In this document: positions 17,104 to 29,990 of the stretch, one piece after another | How the letters are laid out: every line of letters starts with the position of its first letter | Numbering within the stretch: the stretch's first letter is position 1 | Assembly (NCBI RefSeq): GCF_030269545.1 | Contig: NZ_BSTN01000007.1 | Span: 248,001-312,000 of the forward strand | Direction: 5' to 3' | DNA: 64,000 nt | Source: Actinomadura sp. NBRC 104425 | Lineage (GTDB): Bacteria; Actinomycetota; Actinomycetes; Streptosporangiales; Streptosporangiaceae | Program-made: the position numbers and the translations under genes | The notes under the pieces: model-generated | What the model was told of the DNA's origin: nothing | The model's database searches: none | Seen by the model: only the letters and a program-made list of their open reading frames with translations

Positions 17104-17326
17104 GCGGTCATAGCGGCCGCGGCGGAGCAAAAGTCGGATAGCGGGCTCGGTCGGCCCGGCCCGCGGCGACGTTGTCCCCCGTGCGAGCTACCGGCGAATG
17201 TCCACCTGGCGGTGACGATTCCCGGGCGGTCGATTCCGTAGCTTTTCGGCATGGCCGGGACGGTCCGGCCGCCCTTTCCGTCACAGCGCCGCGTGATTCG
17301 GCTCGGCGCCGGTTCTGGAGGAGAAC

Positions 17327-18232
17327 ATGCTCGGCAAGATCAAGGCTTCCGTTGTGGTCGCGCTGTGCGGCACCGTGCTCGGGGCGGGGCTGGTCGGCGG
17401 CGGCAGCGCCTTGGCGGACGAGGCCCCGCTCGCCTCCACGGCGCGCAAGGCCGAGCCGATCTTCGGAACCGAGAAGATCGATGTTGACGGCCGGGCGGTG
17501 AACGTGTCCTGCACGGGCGTCCCGGCGAAGGGCAGGCCGGTCATCGTCCTGATGCCCGGTATGGGGGACGGGCTTGACAAGATGGCCGCCCTCCAGAAGA
17601 CCCTGAGCAAGAAGAACCGGGTGTGCTCCTACGACCGGCTCGGCGAGGGCGCGAGCGACCAGCCGGACGGCCCGCAGACCTTCTCCAGCACCGGGAAGGT
17701 CCTGACCGGGGTGCTCGACCGGGTCGCCGGCGACCGTCCGGTCGTCCTGGCCGGGCACTCGCTGGGCGGGCTGATCGCCGCCCGGTACGCCCCCGACCAC
17801 CGGGACAGGGTCAAGGGGCTGGTCCTGATGGACGCCACCTCGCCGACGATGCTCAGCGACATCAAGAAGGCGATCCCCGAGTCCGCCACGGGAGCGGCGG
17901 CCGACTTGCGGGCACAGAACCTCGCGGTGTTCCAGGGGCAGAACCCGGAGCAGCTCGTCATCACCGACGGGAAGGTGCGTTCCGCCGGACGGATCCCGGT
18001 CGAGGTGATCCAGCACGGGAAGCCGTACCTCGCGGCCATCCCCGAGTACGGGCCGAGCCTGGAGCGGGCCTGGGCCGCCGGCCAGCGCAAGTGGCTCGCG
18101 CTGTCCAGCCGCGGCAGGCTGAGCACCGCCACGGAAAGCGAGCACTACATCTACCTCGACCAGCCCCGTGTCGCCGTCCGCGCCATCGAGCGCGTCACCG
18201 CCCAGGTCGCACGCCAGGCCAAGCGCAGGTGA
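17327..18232 (+). CDS. Secreted alpha/beta hydrolase, 301 aa
   Basis: The N-terminus is a Sec signal peptide (basic MLGKIKAS, hydrophobic run, cleavage near GSALADEA). The mature part is an alpha/beta hydrolase: oxyanion region MPGMGDG, nucleophile elbow AGHSLGGLIAARYA, then the acid in VLMDATSPT and the His in SEHYIYLDQP. The substrate is unknown; esterase or lactonase activity is possible. GGAGGAGAAC gives a strong ribosome site. It is a single gene closed by a hairpin shared with the convergent oxidase gene. Confidence 0.88.
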   Translation: MLGKIKASVVVALCGTVLGAGLVGGGSALADEAPLASTARKAEPIFGTEKIDVDGRAVNVSCTGVPAKGRPVIVLMPGMGDGLDKMAALQKTLSKKNRVCSYDRLGEGASDQPDGPQTFSSTGKVLTGVLDRVAGDRPVVLAGHSLGGLIAARYAPDHRDRVKGLVLMDATSPTMLSDIKKAIPESATGAAADLRAQNLAVFQGQNPEQLVITDGKVRSAGRIPVEVIQHGKPYLAAIPEYGPSLERAWAAGQRKWLALSSRGRLSTATESEHYIYLDQPRVAVRAIERVTAQVARQAKRR

Positions 18233-18244
18233 CACAGCCGGTCG

Positions 18245-18278
18245 CGGCCGGTGGAGGGATGGCGCCCTCCACCGGCCG
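18245..18278. terminator. Bidirectional terminator hairpin
   Basis: CGGCCGGTGGAGGG (18245-18258) pairs perfectly with CCCTCCACCGGCCG (18265-18278) around a 6-base loop. It lies between the convergent hydrolase and pyridoxamine-oxidase-fold genes and can serve both. Confidence 0.8.
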
Positions 18279-18288
18279 TTCCGCTCGG

Positions 18289-18762
18289 TCAGGACCGCCA
18301 CATGCGGCTGTGCAGGTCGGTGCCGCGGACCACCTGGACGCGCCACGGCTCCAGGCGCAGGACGTGGAACTGCGGATCGGCGGGCCCCCGCCAGAAGTTT
18401 CCGCAGTCGTAGCCCGCGCCGGGCGGGCTGCCTTTGCGGTACAGGTCCCACACGCGCCGCTTGACGTCCATGTCCTCGACCCATTCGGCGACGGTGTCGA
18501 CGTACACGGCGTTCTGCCGCGGTGACCAGTAGGAGAAGGTGGTGTGCGGGTTGTTCGCCAGGTGCGCCGCCTTCACCGGTGTCCTGAACGTGGCGAGCCA
18601 GCCCAGCGGACGCCCGTCCACGACCTCCCAGACGGGGATCAGCACCCGGGCGCGCGGCCGCCCCTTCGCGTCGACCGTGGTCATGGTCGCGTACACGATG
18701 TCACCGATGTAGGAGTCGAACGCGTCGCGGATCGCGGCGAACGACGACACTTTCGTGGCCAT
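18289..18762 (-). CDS. Pyridoxamine 5'-phosphate oxidase-fold flavoprotein, 157 aa
   Basis: The split-barrel flavin-binding pattern is visible: DIVYATMTTVDAKGRPRARV, then PVWEVVDGRPLGWLAT, TPVKAAHLANNPHTTFSYW and FHVLRLEPWRVQV near the end. Members bind FMN, F420 or haem and reduce or oxidise small molecules; the substrate is not evident. Its ATG is overlapped by the stop codon of the MFS gene (TGATG), so it is co-translated with the exporter and probably belongs to the same response under the neighbouring HxlR regulator. Confidence 0.85.
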   Translation of the reverse strand: MATKVSSFAAIRDAFDSYIGDIVYATMTTVDAKGRPRARVLIPVWEVVDGRPLGWLATFRTPVKAAHLANNPHTTFSYWSPRQNAVYVDTVAEWVEDMDVKRRVWDLYRKGSPPGAGYDCGNFWRGPADPQFHVLRLEPWRVQVVRGTDLHSRMWRS

Positions 18763-20240
18763 CAGGCGCTCCTTGTCGGCTGCTGCTCGGCGGGGATGGA
18801 GGGGGTGTCGACGGTGGCCGCCGTGCGGCGGTGCAGGCCGGTGCTGATGGTGACCGTGCCGAGGGCGGCCATGACGACGGGCACCACCAGCGCGGTGCGG
18901 ACGGCGTCCACCCCGGCCGTCGACGAGCCGCCGGCCTCGCCGAGCGCGGCCACGTGCACCGCGGTGACGGCGGAGACACCGAACGCGGCGCCGAACTGGA
19001 ACGCCGTGTACAGCAGCCCGCCGGCCAGGCCCTGCTCGGACTCGTCCACCCCCTCGGTGGCGGCGATGGTGATCGGCCCGTACGCCATCGCGAACGCCAC
19101 CCCGATGAGGAGCACCGACGGAAGCATGGCGGCGTAGGGCCAGTCCTGCTCCACCCGCAGGAACAGCGCGTACGCCAGCGTGACCAGCACGAATCCCCCG
19201 AAGATCACCCGCATGTTGCCGAACCGGCGGACCAGCACGGGCGTCAGCGTGGGCGCCAGCACCGCGTCCAGTCCGAGCAGCGCCATCGCCAGCCCGGTCT
19301 GGATCGTCGACCAGCCCCGCACCTCCTGCAGGTAGAGCGTCACCAGGAACTGGAAGCCGAAGAAGCCGCCGGTCAGCAGCAGCGCGGCCAGGTTGGCCCG
19401 CACCAGCGGCGCCGAGCGCAGCACGCCCGGACGCACCAGCGGCGCGGCGGCGCGCCGTTCGATCGCGACGAAGGCGCCGAGCAGGGCCGGCCCGGCGGCG
19501 AACACGGCGGCCGTCCAGCCCCACCCGTCGGCGGGGTGCTCCAGCCGGACCACCCCGTACACCAGCAGCATCATCGACCCGGTCACGGTGACGGCTCCGG
19601 CCAGGTCGAAGTCGCCGAATCCGCGCCGGGCCGTCCGGTCGCCGTGTAGCGCGCGCAGCACCGGGACGCCGGCCAGCAGGATCAGCAGCGACAACGCGAC
19701 CGGCGCGAAGAACACCCAGCGCCAGTGGACGGCGGTGAGCAGCCCCCCGACGACCATCCCCAGGGAGAAGCCGCCCGCGGCCGTCCCCGCGTAGAGCAGC
19801 AGGGCACGGTCGCGGACGGGCCCTTCGGCGAACCCTGTGGTGATGAGCGACAGCCCGGCGGGGGCCATGAACCCGGCGGCCACGCCCGTGACGAAACGGG
19901 CCGTCAGCAGTATCCAGCCCTCGGTCGCCAGGCCGCCGAGGCCGGAGAAGACGACGAAGACCGCAAGCCACCACAGGAACATGCGGCGGCGTCCCAGCAG
20001 GTCGGCGGCGCGCCCGCCGAGCAGCATGAAACCGCCGTAGCCGAGCACGTACGCGCTGACCACGCCGCTGAGCGTGCCGGTCGACAGCCCGAGGTCGGCC
20101 CGGATGGACGGCAGCGCGACGTTCAGCATCGCGATGTCGATGCCCTCGAGGAAGATCGCGCCGCATAGCACGAACAGCAGGCCGAGCGCCCGCGCGTCCA
20201 TGCGGTCCACCTGGCCGGGTGGCGACTGCGCTGTGGACAT
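18762..20240 (-). CDS. MFS drug exporter, DHA2 (14-TM) family, 492 aa
   Basis: About 14 hydrophobic helices are visible. The motif-A region is GYGGFMLLGGRAADLLGRRR in the loop after helix 2 and a motif-C-like glycine/proline helix follows (GVAAGFMAPAGLSLI). Proton-driven export of drugs or dyes is typical of the family (EmrB/QacA). ATG 20240 follows GGAGGGG at good spacing; longer frames upstream have no ribosome site. It diverges from an HxlR regulator over a 92-base intergenic region, suggesting control by that protein. Confidence 0.9.
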   Translation of the reverse strand: MSTAQSPPGQVDRMDARALGLLFVLCGAIFLEGIDIAMLNVALPSIRADLGLSTGTLSGVVSAYVLGYGGFMLLGGRAADLLGRRRMFLWWLAVFVVFSGLGGLATEGWILLTARFVTGVAAGFMAPAGLSLITTGFAEGPVRDRALLLYAGTAAGGFSLGMVVGGLLTAVHWRWVFFAPVALSLLILLAGVPVLRALHGDRTARRGFGDFDLAGAVTVTGSMMLLVYGVVRLEHPADGWGWTAAVFAAGPALLGAFVAIERRAAAPLVRPGVLRSAPLVRANLAALLLTGGFFGFQFLVTLYLQEVRGWSTIQTGLAMALLGLDAVLAPTLTPVLVRRFGNMRVIFGGFVLVTLAYALFLRVEQDWPYAAMLPSVLLIGVAFAMAYGPITIAATEGVDESEQGLAGGLLYTAFQFGAAFGVSAVTAVHVAALGEAGGSSTAGVDAVRTALVVPVVMAALGTVTISTGLHRRTAATVDTPSIPAEQQPTRSA

Positions 20241-20285
20241 GGGGATTCCCCTCCAAAAGGGGCGGGTCCGTGACGAACCCGCCAT

Positions 20286-20304
20286 CGGTTCCTTCTTGTA
20301 ACCG
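20286..20304. promoter_or_regulatory. Possible HxlR operator in divergent region
   Basis: CGGTT-N9-AACCG is an inverted repeat midway between the divergent MFS exporter and HxlR regulator starts, a suitable place to repress both promoters. Only the symmetry and location support it. Confidence 0.35.
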
Positions 20305-20332
20305 GCAGCATCATCAGGAACTATTGCCGACC

Positions 20333-20815
20333 ATGGAAGACGGAACTTCCCGGTCCCTTGGTTACTGCGGGGATACCGACAGCGAGGCCAGGCAGTGGGA
20401 CACGCGCGCCGACTGCGAGGTCCGCCAGATCCTCGACCGCATCGCCGACAAGTGGTCGCTGCTCGTCATCGCGCTGCTCGACCAGTGCCCCATGCGCTTC
20501 ACCGAGCTGCGCCGCGAGGTGGACGGCATCAGCCAGCGCATGCTGAGCAAGACGCTGCGCTGCCTGGAACGCGACGGCCTGGTCAGCCGCACGGTGCACG
20601 CCACCGTCCCGCCCCGCGTCGACTACGCCCTCACCCCGATGGGGCAGACCCTGCACGCCACCATCCGCGCCCTGGTCACCTGGACCGAGGAGCACCGGCA
20701 GCAGATCGCCGAGGCCCGCGACGCCTACGACCGGCGCATCGCGGCCGAGAAGGAAGCCGCCGCGCAGGAGGCCGCCGAACGCGACGAGATCGCCCGCCGC
20801 GTCCTGGCGCGTTGA
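20333..20815 (+). CDS. HxlR-family transcriptional regulator, 160 aa
   Basis: The HxlR winged helix is clear: RQILDRIADKWSLLVIALLD, then RFTELRREVDGISQRMLSKT (recognition helix) and LERDGLVSRTVHATVPPRVD (wing), with YALTPMGQTL after it. A Cys before the domain (RADCEVRQ) is at the position where family members sense oxidants or aldehydes. The C-terminal 35 residues are charged and helical. It probably represses the divergent exporter/flavoprotein pair and itself. Confidence 0.9.
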   Translation: MEDGTSRSLGYCGDTDSEARQWDTRADCEVRQILDRIADKWSLLVIALLDQCPMRFTELRREVDGISQRMLSKTLRCLERDGLVSRTVHATVPPRVDYALTPMGQTLHATIRALVTWTEEHRQQIAEARDAYDRRIAAEKEAAAQEAAERDEIARRVLAR

Positions 20816-20888
20816 ACCGCCGGGCGGCGGTGCGGCACCGATCGGGCCGATCCGGTGCCGAAGGGAAGCTCCACGCCCGGACGTCGCC

Positions 20889-20894
20889 TAGCGT
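20889..20894 (+). promoter_or_regulatory. Minus-10 element of the UvrA-like gene, leaderless-type
   Basis: TAGCGT is followed by exactly 7 bases and then ATG 20902, with no ribosome site. The same hexamer and the same 7-base spacing occur at 59,418. Confidence 0.5.
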
Positions 20895-20901
20895 GAACGC
20901 C

Positions 20902-23280
<2,379 letters not shown>

Positions 23281-23292
23281 GCGGGTCTTCGG

Positions 23293-23326
23293 CCGCGCTT
23301 CGGCGGAAAGTCCCGCCGAAGCGCGG
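23293..23326. terminator. Bidirectional terminator hairpin
   Basis: CCGCGCTTCGGCGG (23293-23306) pairs perfectly with CCGCCGAAGCGCGG (23313-23326) around a 6-base loop, between the convergent UvrA-like and haemoglobin genes. Confidence 0.85.
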
Positions 23327-23695
23327 TCAGCCGGCCTTCTCCTCGACGCTGACGATGTCGGCGCGCAGCGGTGCGAGCTTCGCGCCGATCTCGCCGATGG
23401 TGTCCTCGGGGACCTTCAGCCCGCGCAGCGTCTCGACCAGGTGGCCGACGACGGCGTCGAAGTCCTTGTCGGAGATGTTCAAGCCCGCGTGCGCGGCGGC
23501 CATGTCGCGGCCCTTGTAGATCTCCGATCCGCCGATGGCGGCGGCGATGAACGACCGCTGGTGGGACTTCAGGCGGGCCAGGTCCGTGTCGGCGAAGAAG
23601 GGGGCGAGGCTGGGATCGGCCAGCAGCCGGGCGTAGAAGTCGTCCACCGCCGCCGCCACGGCCGCCGCGCCACCGATCGAGTCGTAGATGCTCAA
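23327..23695 (-). CDS. glbN: Group 1 truncated haemoglobin, 122 aa
   Basis: SIYDSIGGAAAVAAAVDDFY carries the pre-A/A helices and the B10 tyrosine that stabilises bound oxygen. SHQRSFIAAAIGG marks the E helix, and AAHAGLNISDKDFD contains the proximal (F8) His and the family-specific HxxL/NI block. Such proteins bind O2 or NO and detoxify NO. TTG 23695 is chosen because GGGAGG sits 6 bases upstream and the protein then starts as relatives do; a longer reading to 23,803 lacks support. Confidence 0.9.
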   Translation of the reverse strand: MSIYDSIGGAAAVAAAVDDFYARLLADPSLAPFFADTDLARLKSHQRSFIAAAIGGSEIYKGRDMAAAHAGLNISDKDFDAVVGHLVETLRGLKVPEDTIGEIGAKLAPLRADIVSVEEKAG

Positions 23696-24412
23696 GACCG
23701 GCCTCCCGTCTGTCTGATCCGAGGTTCTCGCGGCCGACCGTAGGACGGCGAGGTTTCGCGGCGGTTCCCGTCCCTGGACGGCGCCGTCACAAGACCCGCA
23801 CAACCGATCACCGCCCGTTGTGATACCGGCACGTCAGCGAGCAGACCGAGCGGATCACCGCGAATCGGGCGCGGCGGCGGCATGGCCGGGGGTGCCGTGC
23901 CGCTCGCCGATGGCAACGATCGAGGGGCGTCGGCCTGAATACAGGTGATTCTCGATAAAGGTGCAGTTGTGTGGCATTTGGGGGCTTTGTCGCTGGGCAT
24001 CCCCAGGGGCGTGGCGCATCTGAACCGTGGCGGTGGAGGGCCTCCGCTGAGCCGGACGCCGACCGCCGCGCTCGGATCGCCGGGTAGTTGCGGCGATGTT
24101 CAGCGCGGAGCGCCGGGCTCCTTCGGTCGAGCCCGGCGTTCCCGCGTCCGCCGCGGGATGGCATGCGATGTGCGCGTCGCCGTCGCCGACGTGCCTACCA
24201 GGGGGCCGAAGCCGGGCGGCAGTGCAGGTTCGGCAGGCGTGGTCACCGCCGACGCCGCCCCTTGCGCGGACGCCGTCGTAGACGCACCCGCCGCAGGGTC
24301 TCGCTCATCCCGTAGGCGGTGTGGATGCCCGCGCCGCGCTCGCAGCCGGGCTACCCCAAGCCGAACTGCTGCCCACCTGCCCGCAGCACTGCGGCCACTG
24401 CACGCGTAGCGA

Positions 24413-24481
24413 CCTGGTCGGCTCGATCAGTGGGCTCACCTGCACCGCCATTTCCGCCAGACGTTCGACCTGAAGCAGATG
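24413..24481. repeat. Diverged direct repeat, copy A
   Basis: Aligned without gaps to copy B (24624-24692) it is about 72% identical. It begins CCTGGTCGGCTCGATCAGTG and ends AAGCAGATG. Read on the minus strand it gives HLLQVERLAEM and VSPLIEPTR; copy B gives a related ending SPLIEPTR, so both may be relics of one coding sequence. Confidence 0.5.
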
Positions 24482-24623
24482 TGGCGGCGGTGATGCCGAG
24501 TGCGTTTGCTCTGAAGACGCCGACACATGCTCTCGGTGAACCAAGGCGCGGTCGCCGCCGGGGACGCGCTTCATGCATGCGGTTCACTGCGCCGCAAGCG
24601 GCCGACGTGCCGGGTGCGGTGGG

Positions 24624-24692
24624 CCTTGTTGGCTCGATGAGCGGGCTCTTCTGCGCTGTCGTTTGCGTCGGACGTTCGGTCCACAGCGGATG
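24624..24692. repeat. Diverged direct repeat, copy B
   Basis: It begins CCTTGTTGGCTCGATGAGCG and ends CAGCGGATG, and matches copy A at about 50 of 69 positions without gaps. The copies are 142 bases apart (end to start). No target duplications or terminal inverted repeats were found around either one. Confidence 0.5.
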
Positions 24693-24883
24693 CAGGCGGT
24701 CGGCGCGGGTGCATCGCCCTCTGTCGCTGAGGTGGTGTCCGGCGGCTGAGGGGCGGCATGGGGCCGGCCAGAGTCAGAGAGAGGGTGAGAGGGAGCGCGG
24801 GTGCTTCTCGGGTGACCGGGGTTGAGCGGCCCGCCGGCGGGGTTCCACGGCCACCGGCGCGTGGACGGCGGGTCGTCCCGGTC

Positions 24884-25054
24884 TCACATCGTCATCCCGA
24901 TGGCGATCGCGATGATCGCGACGAGGGCCACGACGGCGACGATGCCGGCGATGAGGCCGACGTTCACCCTGGCGACCTTCTCCGGCTGCGCCTGCTGCTG
25001 GAAGTTCTGGAACTGCTGCGTCGACCCTGCCGGATCGTTGGGTGTCTGCGACAT
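24884..25054 (-). CDS. Small single-pass membrane protein, 56 aa
   Basis: A Gln-rich hydrophilic start (QQFQNFQQQAQPEKVAR) is followed by one strong membrane helix (VGLIAGIVAVVALVAIIAIA) and the short tail IGMTM. The layout predicts a cytoplasmic N-terminus with the helix anchoring the C-terminus. No family is recognised. ATG 25054 is the only sensible start and the composition is clearly protein-like, but the gene is short and isolated. Confidence 0.6.
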   Translation of the reverse strand: MSQTPNDPAGSTQQFQNFQQQAQPEKVARVNVGLIAGIVAVVALVAIIAIAIGMTM

Positions 25055-25228
25055 GCGGACGAGGATACGGAGGATTTCGATGGGATTCAGGGTGAATGCC
25101 GCGAACGGTCTGGCTCTGTCGGCCCCACGTCCGACCTGCGGCGCCACCGGCCTGCCCTGCGGCACCGTCGCGCCCGCAAAGCCTGTGACCTCACCTCGGG
25201 CTTGGCGCTATCGTGGGGGCTGCTCACT

Positions 25229-25318
25229 GGAGGCTTCGCATAGTGGACGAGTGCGACGGTCTTGAAAACCGTTGAGTCGGTAGCCCCGGCTCCGTGGGTT
25301 CGAATCCCACAGCCTCCG
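25229..25318 (+). tRNA. tRNA-Ser (TGA)
   Basis: A 90-base class II tRNA. The acceptor GGAGGCT (25229-25235) pairs with AGCCTCC (25311-25317), with discriminator G25318. Anticodon TGA is at 25263-25265 in loop CTTGAAA, with a long variable arm and T-loop GGGTTCGAATCCC. CCA is not encoded. It borders the type-IV-secretion-like locus. Confidence 0.95.
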
Positions 25319-25327
25319 CCGTGTACG

Positions 25328-25364
25328 GCCGCTCTCGTCACCGGGGCTCGGTGACGAGAGCGGC
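25328..25364. terminator. Strong bidirectional terminator hairpin
   Basis: GCCGCTCTCGTCACC (25328-25342) pairs perfectly over 15 bp with GGTGACGAGAGCGGC (25350-25364) around a 7-base loop. It lies between tRNA-Ser and the end of the minus-strand secretion operon and can end both transcripts. Confidence 0.85.
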
Positions 25365-25378
25365 GTCGACGGCGCACA

Positions 25379-26971
25379 TCACAGGCGCTTGGGCTTGGTG
25401 CTGGAGTGCGCCCAGCGCTTGTTGGTGTCGTTGACCTCCCGCTCCGCGGCGGTCAACTCGACCTTGAACGGGATGCCCGGACGGCCGCCGACCTTGACCA
25501 GGAACTTGCCCCGGCCGGGCGGCTCGCCGTCCCGGTTCAGCGTCGGGTCCCAGGACGGCGGCGTCGACCAGTCCACGATCATGCTCTGCTCGGCGGTGGA
25601 CAGCCGGACCACCTCGTTGACCATGGGCATCTCTGCCTGCGGCAGGCCGCCGCAGATGACCATGCCCGCGCGTTCGGCGAAGCCCTTGGCCTTGAGCTGG
25701 TCGGCGGGGTCCGGCAGCGCCAGCAGGTCGGCCATGGTGTGCGTGATCATCGCCTGGCCGAGCCCGCGCTGGCGGTTGAGGCGGGTGAGCGCGTCCACCC
25801 GGTCCACCAGGCCCCGTCCGGCGCGCAGCACCCGCCACAGCTCGTCGAGGACGACGAAGAAGTGCCGCTGGGGGCCCAAGCCCTGGTCGGCCAGGGCATG
25901 GGAGGCCTCCACCGCGCCGAACCCGTCCGACCAGCACGCCAGCAGCACGGCCGCCTGGAGCTCGGCGTCGGCGTCGTCGATCCCGCTGATGTCGATGCAC
26001 ACGCCGCCGGGGGAGTCCAGCCTGATCGGGGTGGTGGTGTGGTGGGCGAACGTCTCCCCCATCGGCCCGTCCAGCAGGCCGAGCAGCGAGGCGTGCAGCG
26101 GGTCCACGGCCTTGCGGTAGCGCTCCTCGCTGCCCCGCGCGAGGGTGACGCTGCGCAGCCGCTCCGGCCCCTCGTCGATCACCTTGATCAGGTCCGGCAG
26201 GATCGGCACGCCCTTGTGCCGTTCATCCAGCACCCGCAGCGCGGCGTTCAGGATGGTGCGCTCGGTGTCGGCGATGGGTGTGCCGCGCAGGACCGTCACC
26301 AGCGCGGCGACCATGTTCAGCCGACGGCCGTGCGCGTCGGCCGCCAGCTTGGCGCGCGCGTCGCCGGACAGCTTGGCCGCGGCGGCGGCCGTCTCCCCCG
26401 GGTCGAGCACGTTCAGCGAGCCCAGCCCGCGGCCGAGCTTGATGATCTGCCCGCCCAGCGCGCGGATCAGGTCGACGTAGTCGGGCTTGAGGTCGCCGAG
26501 CACCATGGGGAACACGCCGTAGCCGGTCAGCCCCACCACCATGCGCCGGATCAGCGTCGACTTGCCCAGGCCCGGCTTGCCCAGCACCAGTACGGAGGGG
26601 TTGTGGATCAGCCCCGCGCGCTGGAACCAGGAGATCGGGTCGCAGCACAGCGTGGTCCCGCCCATCAGCTCCCGGCCGAGCGGCACCCCCACCATGGGCG
26701 TGCCCGACCCGGCGCCGAACGGCCACAGGCCGCACACCTGGACGGTGGTGCCGCGCCACTCCGGCGGCGCCTCCACGTACCCGGCGCGGCCGCCGCCCCG
26801 CCCGGCGAAGCCGCGCATGCCGGGCCGGGGCGCCGCGGGGGACCTGCGCTCGGACGCGTGGTCGCCCTTTTTCTTCTTCGCCTTCTTCTTGTTCTTCTTG
26901 CGGTTCTCGTCGCCTGCCGCCGGTCCGATGCCCGCGGCCGGGTGGGAGAGCGGATCGGTTGAGGTGCTCAC
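25379..26971 (-). CDS. VirB4-like type IV secretion ATPase, 530 aa
   Basis: After a Lys-rich N-terminal tail (KKNKKKAKKKKG) comes a P-loop ATPase with Walker A LGKPGLGKST near residue 130 and Walker B HFFVVLDELWR, then QAMITHTMADLLALPDPADQ typical of VirB4/HerA-FtsK ATPases. It has only the ATPase part of VirB4. The N-terminal VirB4 domain may be supplied by the upstream SCO6880-like protein, and GTG 26971 overlaps that gene's stop (GTGA). It probably powers assembly or transport at the inner membrane. Last gene of a six-gene minus-strand operon. Confidence 0.88.
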   Translation of the reverse strand: MSTSTDPLSHPAAGIGPAAGDENRKKNKKKAKKKKGDHASERRSPAAPRPGMRGFAGRGGGRAGYVEAPPEWRGTTVQVCGLWPFGAGSGTPMVGVPLGRELMGGTTLCCDPISWFQRAGLIHNPSVLVLGKPGLGKSTLIRRMVVGLTGYGVFPMVLGDLKPDYVDLIRALGGQIIKLGRGLGSLNVLDPGETAAAAAKLSGDARAKLAADAHGRRLNMVAALVTVLRGTPIADTERTILNAALRVLDERHKGVPILPDLIKVIDEGPERLRSVTLARGSEERYRKAVDPLHASLLGLLDGPMGETFAHHTTTPIRLDSPGGVCIDISGIDDADAELQAAVLLACWSDGFGAVEASHALADQGLGPQRHFFVVLDELWRVLRAGRGLVDRVDALTRLNRQRGLGQAMITHTMADLLALPDPADQLKAKGFAERAGMVICGGLPQAEMPMVNEVVRLSTAEQSMIVDWSTPPSWDPTLNRDGEPPGRGKFLVKVGGRPGIPFKVELTAAEREVNDTNKRWAHSSTKPKRL

Positions 26972-28438
26972 ATCGCCTCCCGCACCATCGCAGGAACCTG
27001 GAGGTGGTCAGGCAGCACGATGCCGAGGGGCAGGGCCGCCGCGAACGCCGCCGCCTGCGACCCGTACATGCGCCGCAGCTGCACCCGGGCGGGCGGCGCG
27101 AGCGTATCGATCGCCGCGGTCGCCAGCGACAGCTCCTCCACCGACCGCACCGTGGCGGTGACCAGCATCGCGAACCGCACCAGCCCGGCGCCCTTGGCCT
27201 CCTCGCGGGCGGACTGGTCCGCCGCCGCGACGGCGACCGCGTCCCGCGCGGCGGTCTGGGCGCCGGATATGCGGAACCGGGCGTCCTTGCGGTCCCGCTC
27301 CACGATCTTGGCCGCCGCGCCCGGGTCGTACGGCCGGTACAGGAGCGTCACGCGCTTGCGGGCGATGTCCCGGTGCGGGGACACCAGCCCGGTCAGCACG
27401 TTGGACAGCACCTCGCCGCGCGGCGCCTCCGACATGCCCCAGGTGACCGAGACGCCCGAGTCGTGGACGTACCGGTCCCAGTACTCCTGCGCCGCGACGG
27501 GACCGGCGTTGTCCCAGCTGATCTCCTCGTCGCCGAGGGTCTCCAGCAGCGACTGCGCGTCCGGGTCGTAGGCCACCCGCACGGCCTTGGCCAGCTCCGT
27601 CGCGGTCAGCGGACGGGCGGTTCCGGCGCCGGTCATCGCCAGGTTCGCGGTGAGCCCGGGGATGCGGGTGCCGATCTCGCGGGCCATCTCCTCCATGGTG
27701 CGGCGCTTGGCGCCCGGCCGCGGCGCGGCCGAGTAGGTGACCGCGACCCTGGTGGAGACCTGGGCGCTGCCGGCCGGGTAGGTCCGGGCGATCTCCTCCA
27801 GGGTCTGCCGGGCCAGCTCCGGGGCGTTAGGGTCGACATTGCCCTCGACCTCCCGCTGGAGCCGGTAGCCCAGGTCGGGCGCCGTCTCGATGGTCACGCT
27901 GGCGGCGACCAGGCTCGGTTCGAACGCCAGAGAGGCCAGCCACTGCCCCCAGTAGGCGACCCAGGTGTCGATCTGGTCCTGGTCGACCAGGGCCGCCCCG
28001 TCGGCGGCGCACTCGAACACCGCGGTGTAGTGGCCGGTCGACGGGATCATGACCATCGCGAACGGGCGGCCGTAGGAGTCCTGCGCCTCCACCAGCCGGG
28101 ACGCGGCCATCAGCCCCGGCAGGCGGTGGCTGCCGCGCGCGGTGATGCCCAGCGGCCCGGACCGGTACAGGTGCCAGCCCCGGGACCGGCCGCGCCACCA
28201 GGCGATCCGCGCGGTGGCGGCCTGCAGGGCCGTACGGCCGTGCCGGTCCTGGATCACCAGGGGCAGCATCACGACGCCCAAGACCACCGCCGCGATCACC
28301 GCGGCCCACAGCGACAGCATCGCGGACAGGGCGATCGTCACCAGGCCGAGCATGAGGATGCCGGTGCCGAGCATCCCGAGCCGGCCGATGCCGGGTGAGA
28401 CGGGTTTGCGCCAGTTGCCGTAGGTGCGCTCTACACGG

Positions 28439-28452
<14 letters not shown>
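26968..28452 (-). CDS. SCO6880-like T4SS membrane protein, 494 aa
   Basis: The start ADNRVERTYGNWRKPVSPG leads into two close membrane helices (residues about 25-75), then a long soluble part without a P-loop. This matches the SCO6880 family of actinobacterial type-IV-secretion-like loci, which resembles PrgI/VirB3-type membrane segments plus the N-terminal domain of VirB4. GTG 28452 is favoured because GAGGGAG lies 9 bases upstream; ATG 28461 abuts that site. It overlaps the channel gene upstream and the ATPase gene downstream, and probably forms the membrane platform for the ATPase. Confidence 0.8.
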
Positions 28453-29989
<1,537 letters not shown>

Positions 29990-29990
29990 G

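Larger units (their letters stand above)
23696..24883. other. Gene desert with a diverged repeat (1188 bases)
   Basis: No frame here has a ribosome site or recognisable domain. G/C bias is lower and patchy compared with the neighbours, and stop codons interrupt most frames, as expected for decayed coding or mobile DNA. Two related 69-base segments (24413-24481, 24624-24692) are the only internal structure I found. Confidence 0.55.
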
